From NCBI GenBank assembly GCA_016932895.1, contig JAFGCA010000364.1, positions 1-18,542 on the forward strand: a DNA stretch of 18,542 bases, given 5' to 3'. Shown here piece by piece: positions 1-7,447 of the stretch. The DNA is from Sedimentisphaerales bacterium. Its GTDB lineage: Bacteria; Planctomycetota; Phycisphaerae; Sedimentisphaerales; SG8-4. The notes under the pieces were generated by a model that was given only the letters and a program-made list of their open reading frames with translations, searched no databases and had not been told where the DNA came from. A program made the translations under genes and the position numbers. Positions within the stretch are counted from its first letter, which is position 1. The number at the start of each line of letters is the position of its first letter.

Positions 1-231
1 ATGCGCCTGGGCCTGCCCCGCGTGGACATGGACATCTGCCTCCTGGCCGACGACCGGGAGTGTTCCGCCTGCGCACGGCTGTGTCCCTACGATGCGATTC
101 GTTACGTCTTCTCGGAATCCCAATACACGCTCGCTCCCCAGATCGATCCCAAAAAATGCACCGGCTGCGGCGCCTGCGAAGCCGCCTGCCCCACCACCCC
201 GAAGAAAGCCATCGTCGTTTGCCCCGCCTGA
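1..231 (+). CDS. 4Fe-4S ferredoxin-type protein, C-terminal part (5' end outside window)
   Basis: The reading frame is open at the left edge, so this is probably the 3' end of a longer gene; the ATG at base 1 may be internal. Two cysteine clusters are visible. The first is an expanded motif, Cys13, Cys21, Cys24 and Cys28 followed by Pro. The second is the classical CTGCGAC...CP pattern with Cys53, Cys56, Cys59 and Cys63. This pattern predicts two [4Fe-4S] clusters, and the expanded first motif recalls the MauM/NapG-type ferredoxins that serve periplasmic electron transfer chains. An electron-transfer role is an inference from the family. The partner enzyme would lie upstream, outside the window. 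The stop codon is TGA at 229-231. Recognition as a bis-[4Fe-4S] protein is firm; the subfamily is uncertain. Confidence 0.75.
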   Translation: MRLGLPRVDMDICLLADDRECSACARLCPYDAIRYVFSESQYTLAPQIDPKKCTGCGACEAACPTTPKKAIVVCPA

Positions 232-779
232 CGCCGGGGGCGCCGGTGAAAAAAAGTCGTCGCAGCGCAGACCCAAAACCCCACATCAGTTGTCGTATTG
301 AGGACAGACGCCTGTTCGGGTATCTGTTGCGGCGGGTCGTCGATGCCCACACCGCCATCCTCATGAAAGAGCACGGTCTCTCCGTAGCACCATGCTCGCG
401 CATCATTTCTGCCTCTCCTTTTGCTTCCTGCTGATGAGTTCTTGCCGCTCCCGCACCTCCTCATCGCTCAACTCGCCTTCCTCGACGAGGTGCCGGAACA
501 TCAACAGGGCGTTGCCGTCGAACATGCACTGCACGAATTTGTCGATGGAACTGGCGCCCGCATGCCGGCGGGCGCGCGTCGGCCGGTAATGGTTTTGTGT
601 CCGACGCCTCCGACTGCGGCTGTGATGCGCAGTGTCCTCGTGACGCCGAAGGCTCGCCCGTTACGACAGAGGCGGAGGCGAAAGCCTTGCGATCAAACGA
701 AAGCCATGTAGGCGGCTCTCCCGGCCAACGCAGTATCGACGGAACTCAAAAACCGCTGCCCCCGGTGGTGCAAGCCGTC
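232..779. other. Gene-poor stretch with remnant only
   Basis: Apart from the BlaI-like remnant (403-660 minus), no open frame here has a recognisable domain or a start with a convincing ribosome binding site. An A-run at 249-255 follows a GC-rich imperfect inverted repeat, but there is no T-run on the plus strand, so it does not qualify as a terminator of the iron-sulfur gene. The stretch separates the iron-sulfur gene from the restriction-modification operon and looks like eroded sequence. Confidence 0.5.
403..660 (-). pseudogene. BlaI/MecI-type repressor, 3' remnant
   Basis: The minus strand has a short open stretch, closed by TGA at 405-403. Its last ~65 codons resemble the C-terminal dimerisation part of BlaI/MecI/CopY-type repressors: an 'HYRPTRARR' segment, then 'FVQCMFDGNALLMFRHLVEE', then 'GELSDEEV' and a basic end. 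In intact proteins this follows an N-terminal winged helix of about 75 residues. Here the frame hits a stop at 663-661 and I find no ATG in frame and no winged helix upstream. An M56 (BlaR1-like) antirepressor usually follows such genes, but nothing like one is recognisable at 1-400. I therefore read this as a decayed remnant. Homology is by eye and moderate. Confidence 0.5.
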
Positions 780-809
780 TTGACAGGCCATTGAACAAAG
801 AGGTATAAA
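780..809 (+). promoter_or_regulatory. Sigma-70-type promoter of the restriction-modification operon
   Basis: A perfect -35 box TTGACA (780-785), an 18-bp spacer and a -10 box TATAAA (804-809) lie just ahead of the methyltransferase gene. The predicted transcription start is near 816, giving a leader of about 33 nt with GAGG at 837-840, 8 nt before the GTG start. No C-box-like inverted repeat of a controller protein was seen. Confidence 0.65.
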
Positions 810-848
810 CCACATACGCCAACAGTTGACCTTTTTGAGGCAAACATA

Positions 849-2138
849 GTGCAAACCAAGCATAGGATAATTACCGGCGATTCGCGATGCATGGCGGAGT
901 CGGCTGATGAATCGGTACATCTCGTGGCCACGTCCCCGCCCTATTGGCAGTTGAAAGACTATGGCAACGGACAACAAATCGGGTTTGATGACAGTTATGA
1001 AACGTACATTAACAATCTGAATCTCGTCTGGTCGGAATGTCACAGGGTCCTTGCGAAAGGCTGCCGGCTCTGCGTAAACATCGGCGACCAGTTCGCTCGT
1101 TCAGTGTACTACGGGCGGTATAAGGTCATCCCTATAAGAACGGAAATCATTAAATTCTGCGAAACCGTCGGCTTTGATTATATGGGAGCAGTTATCTGGC
1201 AAAAGGTCACGACCTGCAATACTACAGGCGGGGCAACGATAATGGGCTCCTTCCCTTTCCCAAGGAACGGAATACTGAAAATAGACTACGAGTTCATTCT
1301 GATTTTCAAGAAACACGGGACGGCGCCGAAAGTCGGCAAGGACACTAAAGAGCAATCGCGGCTGACGACAGAGGAGTGGAACCAGTTCTTCACCGGCCAC
1401 TGGAATATACCAGGCGAGCGACAAGACAAGCACTTGGCGGTTTTTCCGGAAGAGATCCCTCGGCGCCTGATCAAGATGTTCACGTTTGTAGGCGATACCG
1501 TCCTCGACCCGTTTCTCGGTAGCGGGACGACCGCGTTGGCTGCAAGGAACCTCGGCAGGAACTCGGTTGGCTACGAGGTGAATCCGGATTTCGTGCATAT
1601 CATCCGCGAGAAGCTGGGCATCGATAAGAAGCTGCTTTTTCAGGACGCAAGCTTCGATTTCCTGACGCAGAGAGAAACCGGCTTCGATTCTGGTGAGGCC
1701 GCAGCCCAACTCCCGTACATTTTTCGGGACCCCGTTCAGTTCGACAAGAAAGTCGATCCGAGGAAGCTGGAATTTGGATCAAAAATCAACCATCGAAGTC
1801 GAAAGAGGGAGGAGTATCACAGGGTGCGTGAGGTCCTTTCACCTGAACGTTTGATCCTATGTGACGGTGTCAATATCCGCCTTTTGGGCATAAAAGAACG
1901 CGCGGAAACGCGCGAGCAAGCGGTCCAGTTCCTTGAGGATAGGACATCCGGCCAAAGAGTGGCCATGAAATTTGACGAAGTAAAGTACGACAAAGAGAAC
2001 AACTTGCTCTGCTATCTCTACCTGCAGAACAGAACCTTTCTGAATGCCCACCTGATCCGCAAAGGGCTGGTGGATGTGGATGCTACATTAGATTACCGGT
2101 ATAAAAACAAGTTTCTGTCTGTCGCAAGGAGAGATTAA
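849..2138 (+). CDS. Beta-class DNA (cytosine-N4 type) methyltransferase with C-terminal SNase-like domain
   Basis: 429 aa from a GTG start, supported by GAGG at 837-840. It should transfer a methyl group from S-adenosylmethionine to DNA, protecting the host from the endonuclease encoded next. The catalytic motif TSPPYW is at residues 28-33 and the AdoMet-binding motif DPFLGSGTT at 220-228. The order IV before I marks the beta class, and the SPPY form suggests N4-cytosine methylation. Residues about 330-429 are not part of the methyltransferase core. They resemble a staphylococcal-nuclease (TNase) fold: 'CDGVNIRLLGI', then 'YDKENNLLCYLYL', then 'LNAHLIRKGLVDV'. Aligned by eye to S. aureus nuclease, Arg35 is kept (Arg344), but Asp21, Asp40, Glu43 and Arg87 are replaced (Val341, Lys349, Ala352, Asn385), so the domain is probably a non-catalytic DNA-binding module. 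The gene is AT-richer than its neighbours, suggesting transfer. Confidence 0.88.
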   Translation: MQTKHRIITGDSRCMAESADESVHLVATSPPYWQLKDYGNGQQIGFDDSYETYINNLNLVWSECHRVLAKGCRLCVNIGDQFARSVYYGRYKVIPIRTEIIKFCETVGFDYMGAVIWQKVTTCNTTGGATIMGSFPFPRNGILKIDYEFILIFKKHGTAPKVGKDTKEQSRLTTEEWNQFFTGHWNIPGERQDKHLAVFPEEIPRRLIKMFTFVGDTVLDPFLGSGTTALAARNLGRNSVGYEVNPDFVHIIREKLGIDKKLLFQDASFDFLTQRETGFDSGEAAAQLPYIFRDPVQFDKKVDPRKLEFGSKINHRSRKREEYHRVREVLSPERLILCDGVNIRLLGIKERAETREQAVQFLEDRTSGQRVAMKFDEVKYDKENNLLCYLYLQNRTFLNAHLIRKGLVDVDATLDYRYKNKFLSVARRD

Positions 2139-2839
2139 TGACCAAGGAGTGGTTGTCGGGCAGTGATGGGAGGAATCTCAAGTTCAAAAGAGAAACGTTG
2201 CTCAACTACGCCATGAATCGTTGGGGCCTTAACAAGGCTCACAGTGTGGGACCAACGTCCGAGTTGATTCGTGAGTGTTCTCCGAAGACGTTCGAAGAGT
2301 GGGAAGCATTCTATTTCACGAACGCCATTCAGAAGAAGCGCGATGGCGCTAAAATCACCCGGGAGTACATCCGCGAGATCGGTCAGAAACTGTATGTGAA
2401 ACTGTCTGAAGTCGTGCACAGCGAGTTAGTCTCCATTAACGAGGAAGAATGCATCGATTACGCCTACAACCTTGTTCTCAACAGAACGTATGAGGGGTAT
2501 CGGTCAGAAATCGACACTGTGTATGGTCAATTGGAAGCTGCGCTGGGGGCGAAGATCGAGCCAGCGCCGGACGAATGGGACCGCACCTACAACGTAGATT
2601 TCTACATACAAGTGGGGGAGAAATACATGGGGCTCCAAATAAAATCTGTGACGGGGTTGGCCTTGAACCACTACCAGTGGGAAGAAATGCACGAATCGAA
2701 CCACGCAAGATTTGAGACTGAGTTTGGGGGCAAGGTGTTCTTCGTCTACTCCACCAAGAGCGGAAAGAAGAAGAGTATTCACAATCCTGAGGTAATCGGC
2801 GAGATCGCTGCCGAGATGGAGAGACTTAGCCATCTCTAA
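2138..2839 (+). CDS. MjaI-like type II restriction endonuclease
   Basis: 233 aa, starting in a TAATG overlap of 1 nt with the methyltransferase stop, so translation is probably coupled. The protein would cleave unmethylated DNA at the site protected by its partner. The N-terminal part has 'NYAMNRWGLN', then 'VGPTSELIRECSPKTFEEWE', which I recall as typical of the MjaI family (CTAG-cutting enzymes); this is from memory, not a search. A PD-(D/E)XK-like catalytic core is plausible at Asp154 ('YNVDFYIQ') and Gln167-Ile-Lys169 ('GLQIK'), a QxK variant. The length fits a compact type II enzyme and the frame looks intact. Base composition is low in GC like the methyltransferase gene. Calling it a restriction endonuclease is well supported by context; the CTAG specificity is inference. 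Confidence 0.75.
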   Translation: MTKEWLSGSDGRNLKFKRETLLNYAMNRWGLNKAHSVGPTSELIRECSPKTFEEWEAFYFTNAIQKKRDGAKITREYIREIGQKLYVKLSEVVHSELVSINEEECIDYAYNLVLNRTYEGYRSEIDTVYGQLEAALGAKIEPAPDEWDRTYNVDFYIQVGEKYMGLQIKSVTGLALNHYQWEEMHESNHARFETEFGGKVFFVYSTKSGKKKSIHNPEVIGEIAAEMERLSHL

Positions 2840-2882
2840 GCCAAGAGATCAACTTACGAATCCTGTATTGTGCAGTGCTCCT

Positions 2883-3518
2883 ATGAGCAGCAAAATCCAT
2901 AGAATTCTTGTAGCTACGACGAATCCGGGGAAGGTCCGGGAGTTGGGGGCGATGTTGGAGGCGGATGTCCAGTGGCGGAGCCTGGGCGATTTTCCGGGGG
3001 TCGGGGAAGTCGTCGAGGACGGGGCTACGTTTGCCGAAAACGCTCGCAAGAAGGCGACCGAATACGCCCGCGCGACGGGGCTCTGGACGCTGGCCGACGA
3101 CTCGGGGCTGGTGGTCGATGCGCTGGACGGGGCGCCGGGGGTGAAATCGGCGCGGTTCTCGGGGGAAAGGCCGGCCGGCGAGGACCGCAGCCTGCTGGAC
3201 CATCGCAACATGGCGAAGGTCCTCGAATTGCTCCAGGGCGGGCCGCGTGAGAAGCGGACGGCGCGGTTCGTTTGCTGCCTGTGCTTAGCCAGCCCGGAGA
3301 AGGTTCTCCTCGAGACCGAGGGAACGGTGGAGGGGGTGATCGCCGAGCGGGAAATCGGAGCCAACGGTTTCGGATACGACGCGATCTTTTTCGTGCCGCA
3401 TCTCGGCAAAACGGCCGCCCAGCTTACCGCCGAGGAGAAGAACGCCATTTCCCATCGCGGCAACGCCATCGCCAACCTCCAGCGGCTCCTCCCGAAGCTT
3501 CTCGCAGACGACGATTGA
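2883..3518 (+). CDS. rdgB: XTP/dITP diphosphatase (RdgB/HAM1 family)
   Basis: 211 aa. The enzyme hydrolyses non-canonical purine nucleoside triphosphates (dITP, XTP, ITP) to monophosphates, keeping them out of DNA and RNA in the cytoplasm. Family signatures are all present: 'TTNPGKVREL' near the N-terminus, 'FAENARKKA', the metal-binding 'ADDSGLVVDALDGAPGVKSA', 'GFGYDAIF', and 'SHRGNA' near the C-terminus. I chose the ATG at 2883; a TTG at 2868 is in frame but adds only five unconserved residues. No strong Shine-Dalgarno sequence precedes either. The gene lies 43 nt after the restriction enzyme gene and returns to high GC, so it marks the right border of the low-GC insert. It is followed by purF, which fits a purine nucleotide neighbourhood. 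Confidence 0.93.
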   Translation: MSSKIHRILVATTNPGKVRELGAMLEADVQWRSLGDFPGVGEVVEDGATFAENARKKATEYARATGLWTLADDSGLVVDALDGAPGVKSARFSGERPAGEDRSLLDHRNMAKVLELLQGGPREKRTARFVCCLCLASPEKVLLETEGTVEGVIAEREIGANGFGYDAIFFVPHLGKTAAQLTAEEKNAISHRGNAIANLQRLLPKLLADDD

Positions 3519-3543
3519 CGTGCGGCATGCAAATGGCTACACT
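3515..3543 (+). promoter_or_regulatory. Sigma-70-type promoter for purF-purM
   Basis: TTGACG (3515-3520), a 17-bp spacer and TACACT (3538-3543) fit a housekeeping promoter. The -35 box overlaps the rdgB stop codon (3516-3518). The expected start is near 3550, giving a leader of about 65 nt. The leader is too short for a typical purine riboswitch aptamer plus expression platform, and I see none. Confidence 0.5.
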
Positions 3544-3616
3544 GCCGCTCTGGTGGGTGAATCGTGCGTATCCAGGAAACGTGATCGATTGATGCTTTGA
3601 AGTCAGTGTGAGGGTC

Positions 3617-5101
3617 ATGTCTGAGTTTGCTTCGGAAAACGACGGGTGTGAGGTCTTCCCCGAAAAGAAAGAGGAATGCGGGTTGTTCGGGATCTTCGGC
3701 GATCCGGACGCCGTGGAGAAGACGTACATAGGGTTGCACAGCCTTCAGCATCGGGGGCAGGAATCGGCGGGCATCGCCTCGAGCAACGGGGAGTTCATCC
3801 AGTGCTTCAAGAGCATGGGAACGGTGCGGCGGGTCTTTCGCAGCGGCTCGGGCGTCATGGAGAAACTGGCCAACCCCATCGCCGTCGGCCACGTCCGCTA
3901 CTCCACGACCGGTTCGTCCAAGGCGGTCAACAGCCAGCCCCTGCTGGCGGAGTATTCGCGCGGCCAGGTCGCGGTCGCCCACAACGGCAATCTCATCAAC
4001 GCCGGACTGCTCCGCGACGAGTACGAAGCGTACGGCAGCATCTTCAAGTCCACCAGCGACACCGAGATCATCATTCACCTTCTCGCCAAGCCGACGCACC
4101 AGAGCAAGCCGGACACCCTGGGCCACGTTCTTAACCATCTCCAGGGGGCGTATTCGCTGATTTTTCTCTTTGCCAACTGTATCGAGGCGGCGCGGGACCC
4201 CTACGGCATCCGTCCGCTCTGCATCGGCCAGACCGCCGAGGGCCATTTCCTCGTTGCCAGCGAGACGTGCGCCATCGACGCGGTCGGGGCCAAGTTCGTG
4301 CGCGAGGTCGAGCCCGGCGAGATCGTTCGGCTCGACAAGGATGGGCTCCACAGCCGCTTCTTCGTGTCGCGCCGCGACATCGCGCCGGCTCATTGCATCT
4401 TCGAACACGTCTATTTTGCCAAGCAGAACTCCCACATCTTCGGCGAGAACGTCCACCTGTTTCGCAAGAAGCTCGGCCGCCAGTTGGCCCGGGAATTTCC
4501 CGTGGAGGCCGACGTGGTGATTCCCGTGCCCGACTCCGGGACCTCGGCGGGGATCGGCTACGCCGAAGAAAGCGGGATCCCGTTCGATATGGGGATGGTG
4601 CGCAGCCACTACGTCGGCCGGACCTTTATCTCCCCCGATCAGAAGGTGCGCGAGCTTGAGGTCAAACTCAAGCTGGCGATCATCAGCGACGTCATCGCCG
4701 GCAAGCGCGTCGTCGTCGTGGACGATTCCATCGTGCGGGGCACGACCACGCGCGGCAAGATTCGCGCGCTGCGCGAGGCGGGCGCCAAAGAGATTCACAT
4801 GCGGGTGAGCTGTCCGCCCATCCGATTCCCATGCTATTACGGGGTCGATTTCCCGACCAGGGAAGAGCTCCTGGCGAACAACAAGAGTATCGAAGAGATT
4901 CGAGATTTTCTCGACGTTGACAGCGTCGGTTATCTGTCGTTGGACGGGATGCTGTCCTGCGCGGCGCTTCCGGCCGACCACTACTGCACGGCCTGCTGGG
5001 CGGGCAGGTACCGCGTTCCCGTCGATATCGCTGTGAACAAGTTCACCATGGAGCACTACCAGATGCACATGTTCGAGGAGTTCGGCGTCGCCAACGAGTA
5101 G
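3617..5101 (+). CDS. purF: Amidophosphoribosyltransferase
   Basis: About 494 aa. It catalyses the first committed step of purine synthesis, PRPP plus glutamine to phosphoribosylamine. The N-terminal glutaminase nucleophile is the Cys in 'EECGLFGIFG', preceded by about 20 residues that should be removed as a propeptide. 'LQHRGQESAGI' and 'VGHVRYST' are glutaminase motifs; 'VVVVDDSIVRGTT' is the PRPP-binding loop. The cysteines in 'AHCIFEHVYFA', 'RFPCYYGVDF' and 'YCTACWAG' match the [4Fe-4S] ligands of the Bacillus-type enzyme, so this should be the iron-sulfur, propeptide-processed form. I chose ATG 3617; an in-frame GTG at 3608 is an alternative (497 aa). The gene ends just ahead of purM, which should be co-transcribed. 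Confidence 0.96.
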   Translation: MSEFASENDGCEVFPEKKEECGLFGIFGDPDAVEKTYIGLHSLQHRGQESAGIASSNGEFIQCFKSMGTVRRVFRSGSGVMEKLANPIAVGHVRYSTTGSSKAVNSQPLLAEYSRGQVAVAHNGNLINAGLLRDEYEAYGSIFKSTSDTEIIIHLLAKPTHQSKPDTLGHVLNHLQGAYSLIFLFANCIEAARDPYGIRPLCIGQTAEGHFLVASETCAIDAVGAKFVREVEPGEIVRLDKDGLHSRFFVSRRDIAPAHCIFEHVYFAKQNSHIFGENVHLFRKKLGRQLAREFPVEADVVIPVPDSGTSAGIGYAEESGIPFDMGMVRSHYVGRTFISPDQKVRELEVKLKLAIISDVIAGKRVVVVDDSIVRGTTTRGKIRALREAGAKEIHMRVSCPPIRFPCYYGVDFPTREELLANNKSIEEIRDFLDVDSVGYLSLDGMLSCAALPADHYCTACWAGRYRVPVDIAVNKFTMEHYQMHMFEEFGVANE

Positions 5102-5107
5102 GTGCCA

Positions 5108-6178
5108 ATGAGCAAGTACGTCAGCTACAAAGAGGCGGGGGTGAGCATCGATGCCAACGACGCGATGGTCGCGCGGATTCAGTCGAGCCTGGCCAGCACG
5201 TTCGGCCCGCGGGTGGTCGCGGCGCCGGGGGGATTTGCCGGACTGTTTCGCCTGGACTACGACGAGAAGCTTTTCAAGAAGAACTATCGCAATCCGGTTC
5301 TGATCGCCTGCACGGACGGCGTGGGCAGCAAGGTGCAGTTGGCCGCCAAGGCCCGCAAGTACGACACGGTGGGCGTCGACCTGGTGGCCATGAGCGTCAA
5401 CGACATGCTGGTCATGGGCGCCGAGCCGCTGTTTTTCCTGGATTACCTCGCTGTGCACACGCTCGAACCGGCGCACATCGCCGAGTTGGTCAAGGGGATC
5501 GCGGGCGGCTGCCGCACCGCCGATTGCGCTTTGATCGGCGGCGAGACCGCCGAGATGCCCGACACCTATCGCAAGGGCGACTTCGACATGGCGGGCTTCG
5601 CCGTCGGGGTGGTCGAGAAGGACAAGATCATCACGGGCAAAAAGGTGCGGCCCGGCGACGTCATCCTGGGCCTGCGCTCCAGCGGCCTGCACAGCAACGG
5701 CTACACCCTGGCGCGGAATATCTGCTTCAAGCGCGCCAAACTGAAGATGCAGGACGTTCTCGATGAGCTGGACGGCACTACGTTGGGCGAGGCGCTGCTG
5801 GAACCGACGCGGATCTACGTGCGGCCGATCGTCAAGCTGCTGATGAAATACAAGGTCAAGCGCGTCGTGCACGCCATGGCCCATATCACCGGCGGCGGAC
5901 TCGTGGGCAATATCCCCCGCGTCCTGCCCGACAACTGCAACGCCGTGATCGACAAATCGAGCTGGCCGCGGGCCAAGGTCTTTGCGTTCCTGCAGAAGAC
6001 CGGGCCGGTCGAGGAAGACGAGATGTTCCGCGTGTTCAACATGGGCATCGGCTTCGTGCTCGTCGTGGCCGAGGACTTCGCCGACTCAATCGCGCGGAAG
6101 CTGGTGCGCTGGGGAGAAAAAGTGAACAAGATCGGACGGATCACGCGCGGAACCGGCAAGGTGGTCCTGAAAGGCTGA
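5108..6178 (+). CDS. purM: Phosphoribosylformylglycinamidine cyclo-ligase (AIR synthetase)
   Basis: 356 aa. It converts FGAM to aminoimidazole ribonucleotide with ATP, the fifth step of purine synthesis. Motifs follow the expected order: 'YKEAGVSIDANDAMV' at the N-terminus, 'ACTDGVGSK' (ATP/phosphate site), 'GGETAEMPDTY', 'GLRSSGLHSNGYTLAR' and 'HITGGGLVGNIPRVLP'. ATG 5108 is preferred over an in-frame GTG at 5102, because an AGGTG sequence spanning the purF stop is correctly placed for it. The 6-nt distance from the purF stop indicates an operon and probable translational coupling. Length is normal for the family (about 345 aa). Confidence 0.96.
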   Translation: MSKYVSYKEAGVSIDANDAMVARIQSSLASTFGPRVVAAPGGFAGLFRLDYDEKLFKKNYRNPVLIACTDGVGSKVQLAAKARKYDTVGVDLVAMSVNDMLVMGAEPLFFLDYLAVHTLEPAHIAELVKGIAGGCRTADCALIGGETAEMPDTYRKGDFDMAGFAVGVVEKDKIITGKKVRPGDVILGLRSSGLHSNGYTLARNICFKRAKLKMQDVLDELDGTTLGEALLEPTRIYVRPIVKLLMKYKVKRVVHAMAHITGGGLVGNIPRVLPDNCNAVIDKSSWPRAKVFAFLQKTGPVEEDEMFRVFNMGIGFVLVVAEDFADSIARKLVRWGEKVNKIGRITRGTGKVVLKG

Positions 6179-6194
6179 GGCCGGTTGCGGGCTC

Positions 6195-7301
6195 GTGCCG
6201 CAGCCCGCGTTTGCGATCCGTCGTACGGAAGCGGCCAGGAAGGATTCGCCCATTCGCAACCGTCAATCCGCCATTCCGTGGTACGTCGTTGCGGCCGGCC
6301 TGTACGCGGCCTTTGCGGCGTATCTGTACCGGCCCTACTTCGGCGGCTTTGCCCGATGGCAATGGCTCCTGCCTCTAAGCGCCTGCATCGCGGCTCTGGG
6401 CAGCTTTACGCTGAGCCGGCGCTGGGTGATGGGCTTCACCGGCTCGCTGCTGGCCGGGCTTGTCTACGGGTTCGGCCCTTACCTGCTGGGCCTGGGCAAA
6501 TTCCACCCCACCGCCGGTCTGCTGGCCGCGACGATCCCCTGGCTGTTCGTCCCCGCCGCGTACTTAGGCAAAAAACACGGCAAATGGATCGGGGCGGCGC
6601 TGCTGCTCCTGCCCTTCCTGGTCATCGTGCTCTTCTTCTACCTCTCCGCCTCGTCTCCGAAGCACCGCTTGTTTGCCGCTCCGCTCCAGGCCGAGATGCA
6701 CCTGTCCGACCTGGCCGGGTTCATCGCTCCGCTGGTCGTGGTCGAGCGCAGCACCGTGCTGGTGGGGCTCTACCACGTCCCGGTCGCGGCGCTGGTTCTG
6801 GGCCTGGTGATGATGTGGAAGGCCCGTCGCCACGGCTTCCTCGTGGTTCTGGCCGCCGGTTTCCTGCTGGCCTTCTGCAAGTCGGTGCTCGGTCCCCCCG
6901 CCGTGTTGTGGCTGGGCGTCAGCCCCATTCTCTGGCTGAGCATTCCCCTGACCTGCTGCGCGGTCCTCAGCGGGATCGGACTGCAGGGTCTGATCGAGGC
7001 GGGCCACGCCGACCGGAAGTGGATTCTGGCCGCCGCGATCGTACTGGGCGTGCTGGCCATCGTCACGCTGCTGCTGGCGGCCCGGTATTTCCAGTTCATC
7101 TTCGGTCTGGCCGATGGCTACGCCCGCCTCTTCGTCGAGGCCGCCAAGCGCTATCTCGTCGGCGCCGTGGCCCTGGCCATCCTCTACTTCATGGCCCGCC
7201 AGAAGCTCCGCCTCCACTGGCTCCGCTGGACCCTGCTGGGCGCCGCCCTCGGAATCGACATCTTCCTCAGCGCCCGCTACATCGTAGACCACATCCTCTG
7301 A
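6195..7301 (+). CDS. Polytopic inner-membrane protein of unknown function
   Basis: 368 aa from a GTG start 16 nt after purM. I do not recognise the family. About 10 hydrophobic segments are visible, beginning at residues ~28-47 ('WYVVAAGLYAAFAAYLY') and ending near 'LLGAALGIDIFLSA' close to the C-terminus. Short basic and polar stretches such as 'GKKHGK' and 'KARRHG' separate the segments. The segment 'VYGFGPYLLGLGKFHP' loosely recalls GT-C-fold or YfhO-like membrane proteins, but no catalytic signature is clear. No ATG occurs before Met79, which would lose two membrane segments, so GTG 6195 is the best start. The ~27 residues before the first segment look low in complexity and unconserved. 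Close spacing suggests it is the third gene of the purF operon; no link with purine synthesis is evident. Confidence 0.7.
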   Translation: MPQPAFAIRRTEAARKDSPIRNRQSAIPWYVVAAGLYAAFAAYLYRPYFGGFARWQWLLPLSACIAALGSFTLSRRWVMGFTGSLLAGLVYGFGPYLLGLGKFHPTAGLLAATIPWLFVPAAYLGKKHGKWIGAALLLLPFLVIVLFFYLSASSPKHRLFAAPLQAEMHLSDLAGFIAPLVVVERSTVLVGLYHVPVAALVLGLVMMWKARRHGFLVVLAAGFLLAFCKSVLGPPAVLWLGVSPILWLSIPLTCCAVLSGIGLQGLIEAGHADRKWILAAAIVLGVLAIVTLLLAARYFQFIFGLADGYARLFVEAAKRYLVGAVALAILYFMARQKLRLHWLRWTLLGAALGIDIFLSARYIVDHIL

Positions 7302-7380
7302 GACCGCCCCCGGTCCACGTCTTATGGCCGTGAAGAACCGGCCGCAAGGGTTCGCTGAAGCGAGGGATAGAGGTCACGAG

Positions 7381-7421
7381 AAAAAGGGCTGTCAGCGCAC
7401 CTCAGGCGCGCTCACAGCCCT
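7381..7421 (-). terminator. Intrinsic terminator of the PEP-CTERM gene
   Basis: AGGGCTGT (7385-7392) pairs with ACAGCCCT (7414-7421), and the stem is extended inwards by AGCGC/GCGCT after one mismatch. Read on the minus strand, the hairpin is followed by a TTTTT run (7385-7381), placed 27 nt beyond the end of the minus-strand gene at 7448. It may also slow plus-strand readthrough from the purF operon, but the plus side has no T-run. Confidence 0.75.
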
Positions 7422-7447
7422 CGTTGAGTGTCGAGGTGTTTGCCCTT

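Noticed and set aside
3544..3616. A purine riboswitch ahead of purF
   Set aside because: The leader is only about 65 nt and lacks a three-way junction pattern.
2849..5884. A 1011-residue open frame on the minus strand
   Set aside because: It lies antisense to rdgB, purF and purM, whose motifs are unmistakable. Its translation is His/Arg/Asp/Ala-rich without domains, the usual shadow frame of GC-rich genes.
6185..7333. A 382-residue frame overlapping the membrane protein on plus
   Set aside because: Arg/Pro/Gly-rich out-of-frame translation; the frame at 6195-7301 gives clear membrane segments.
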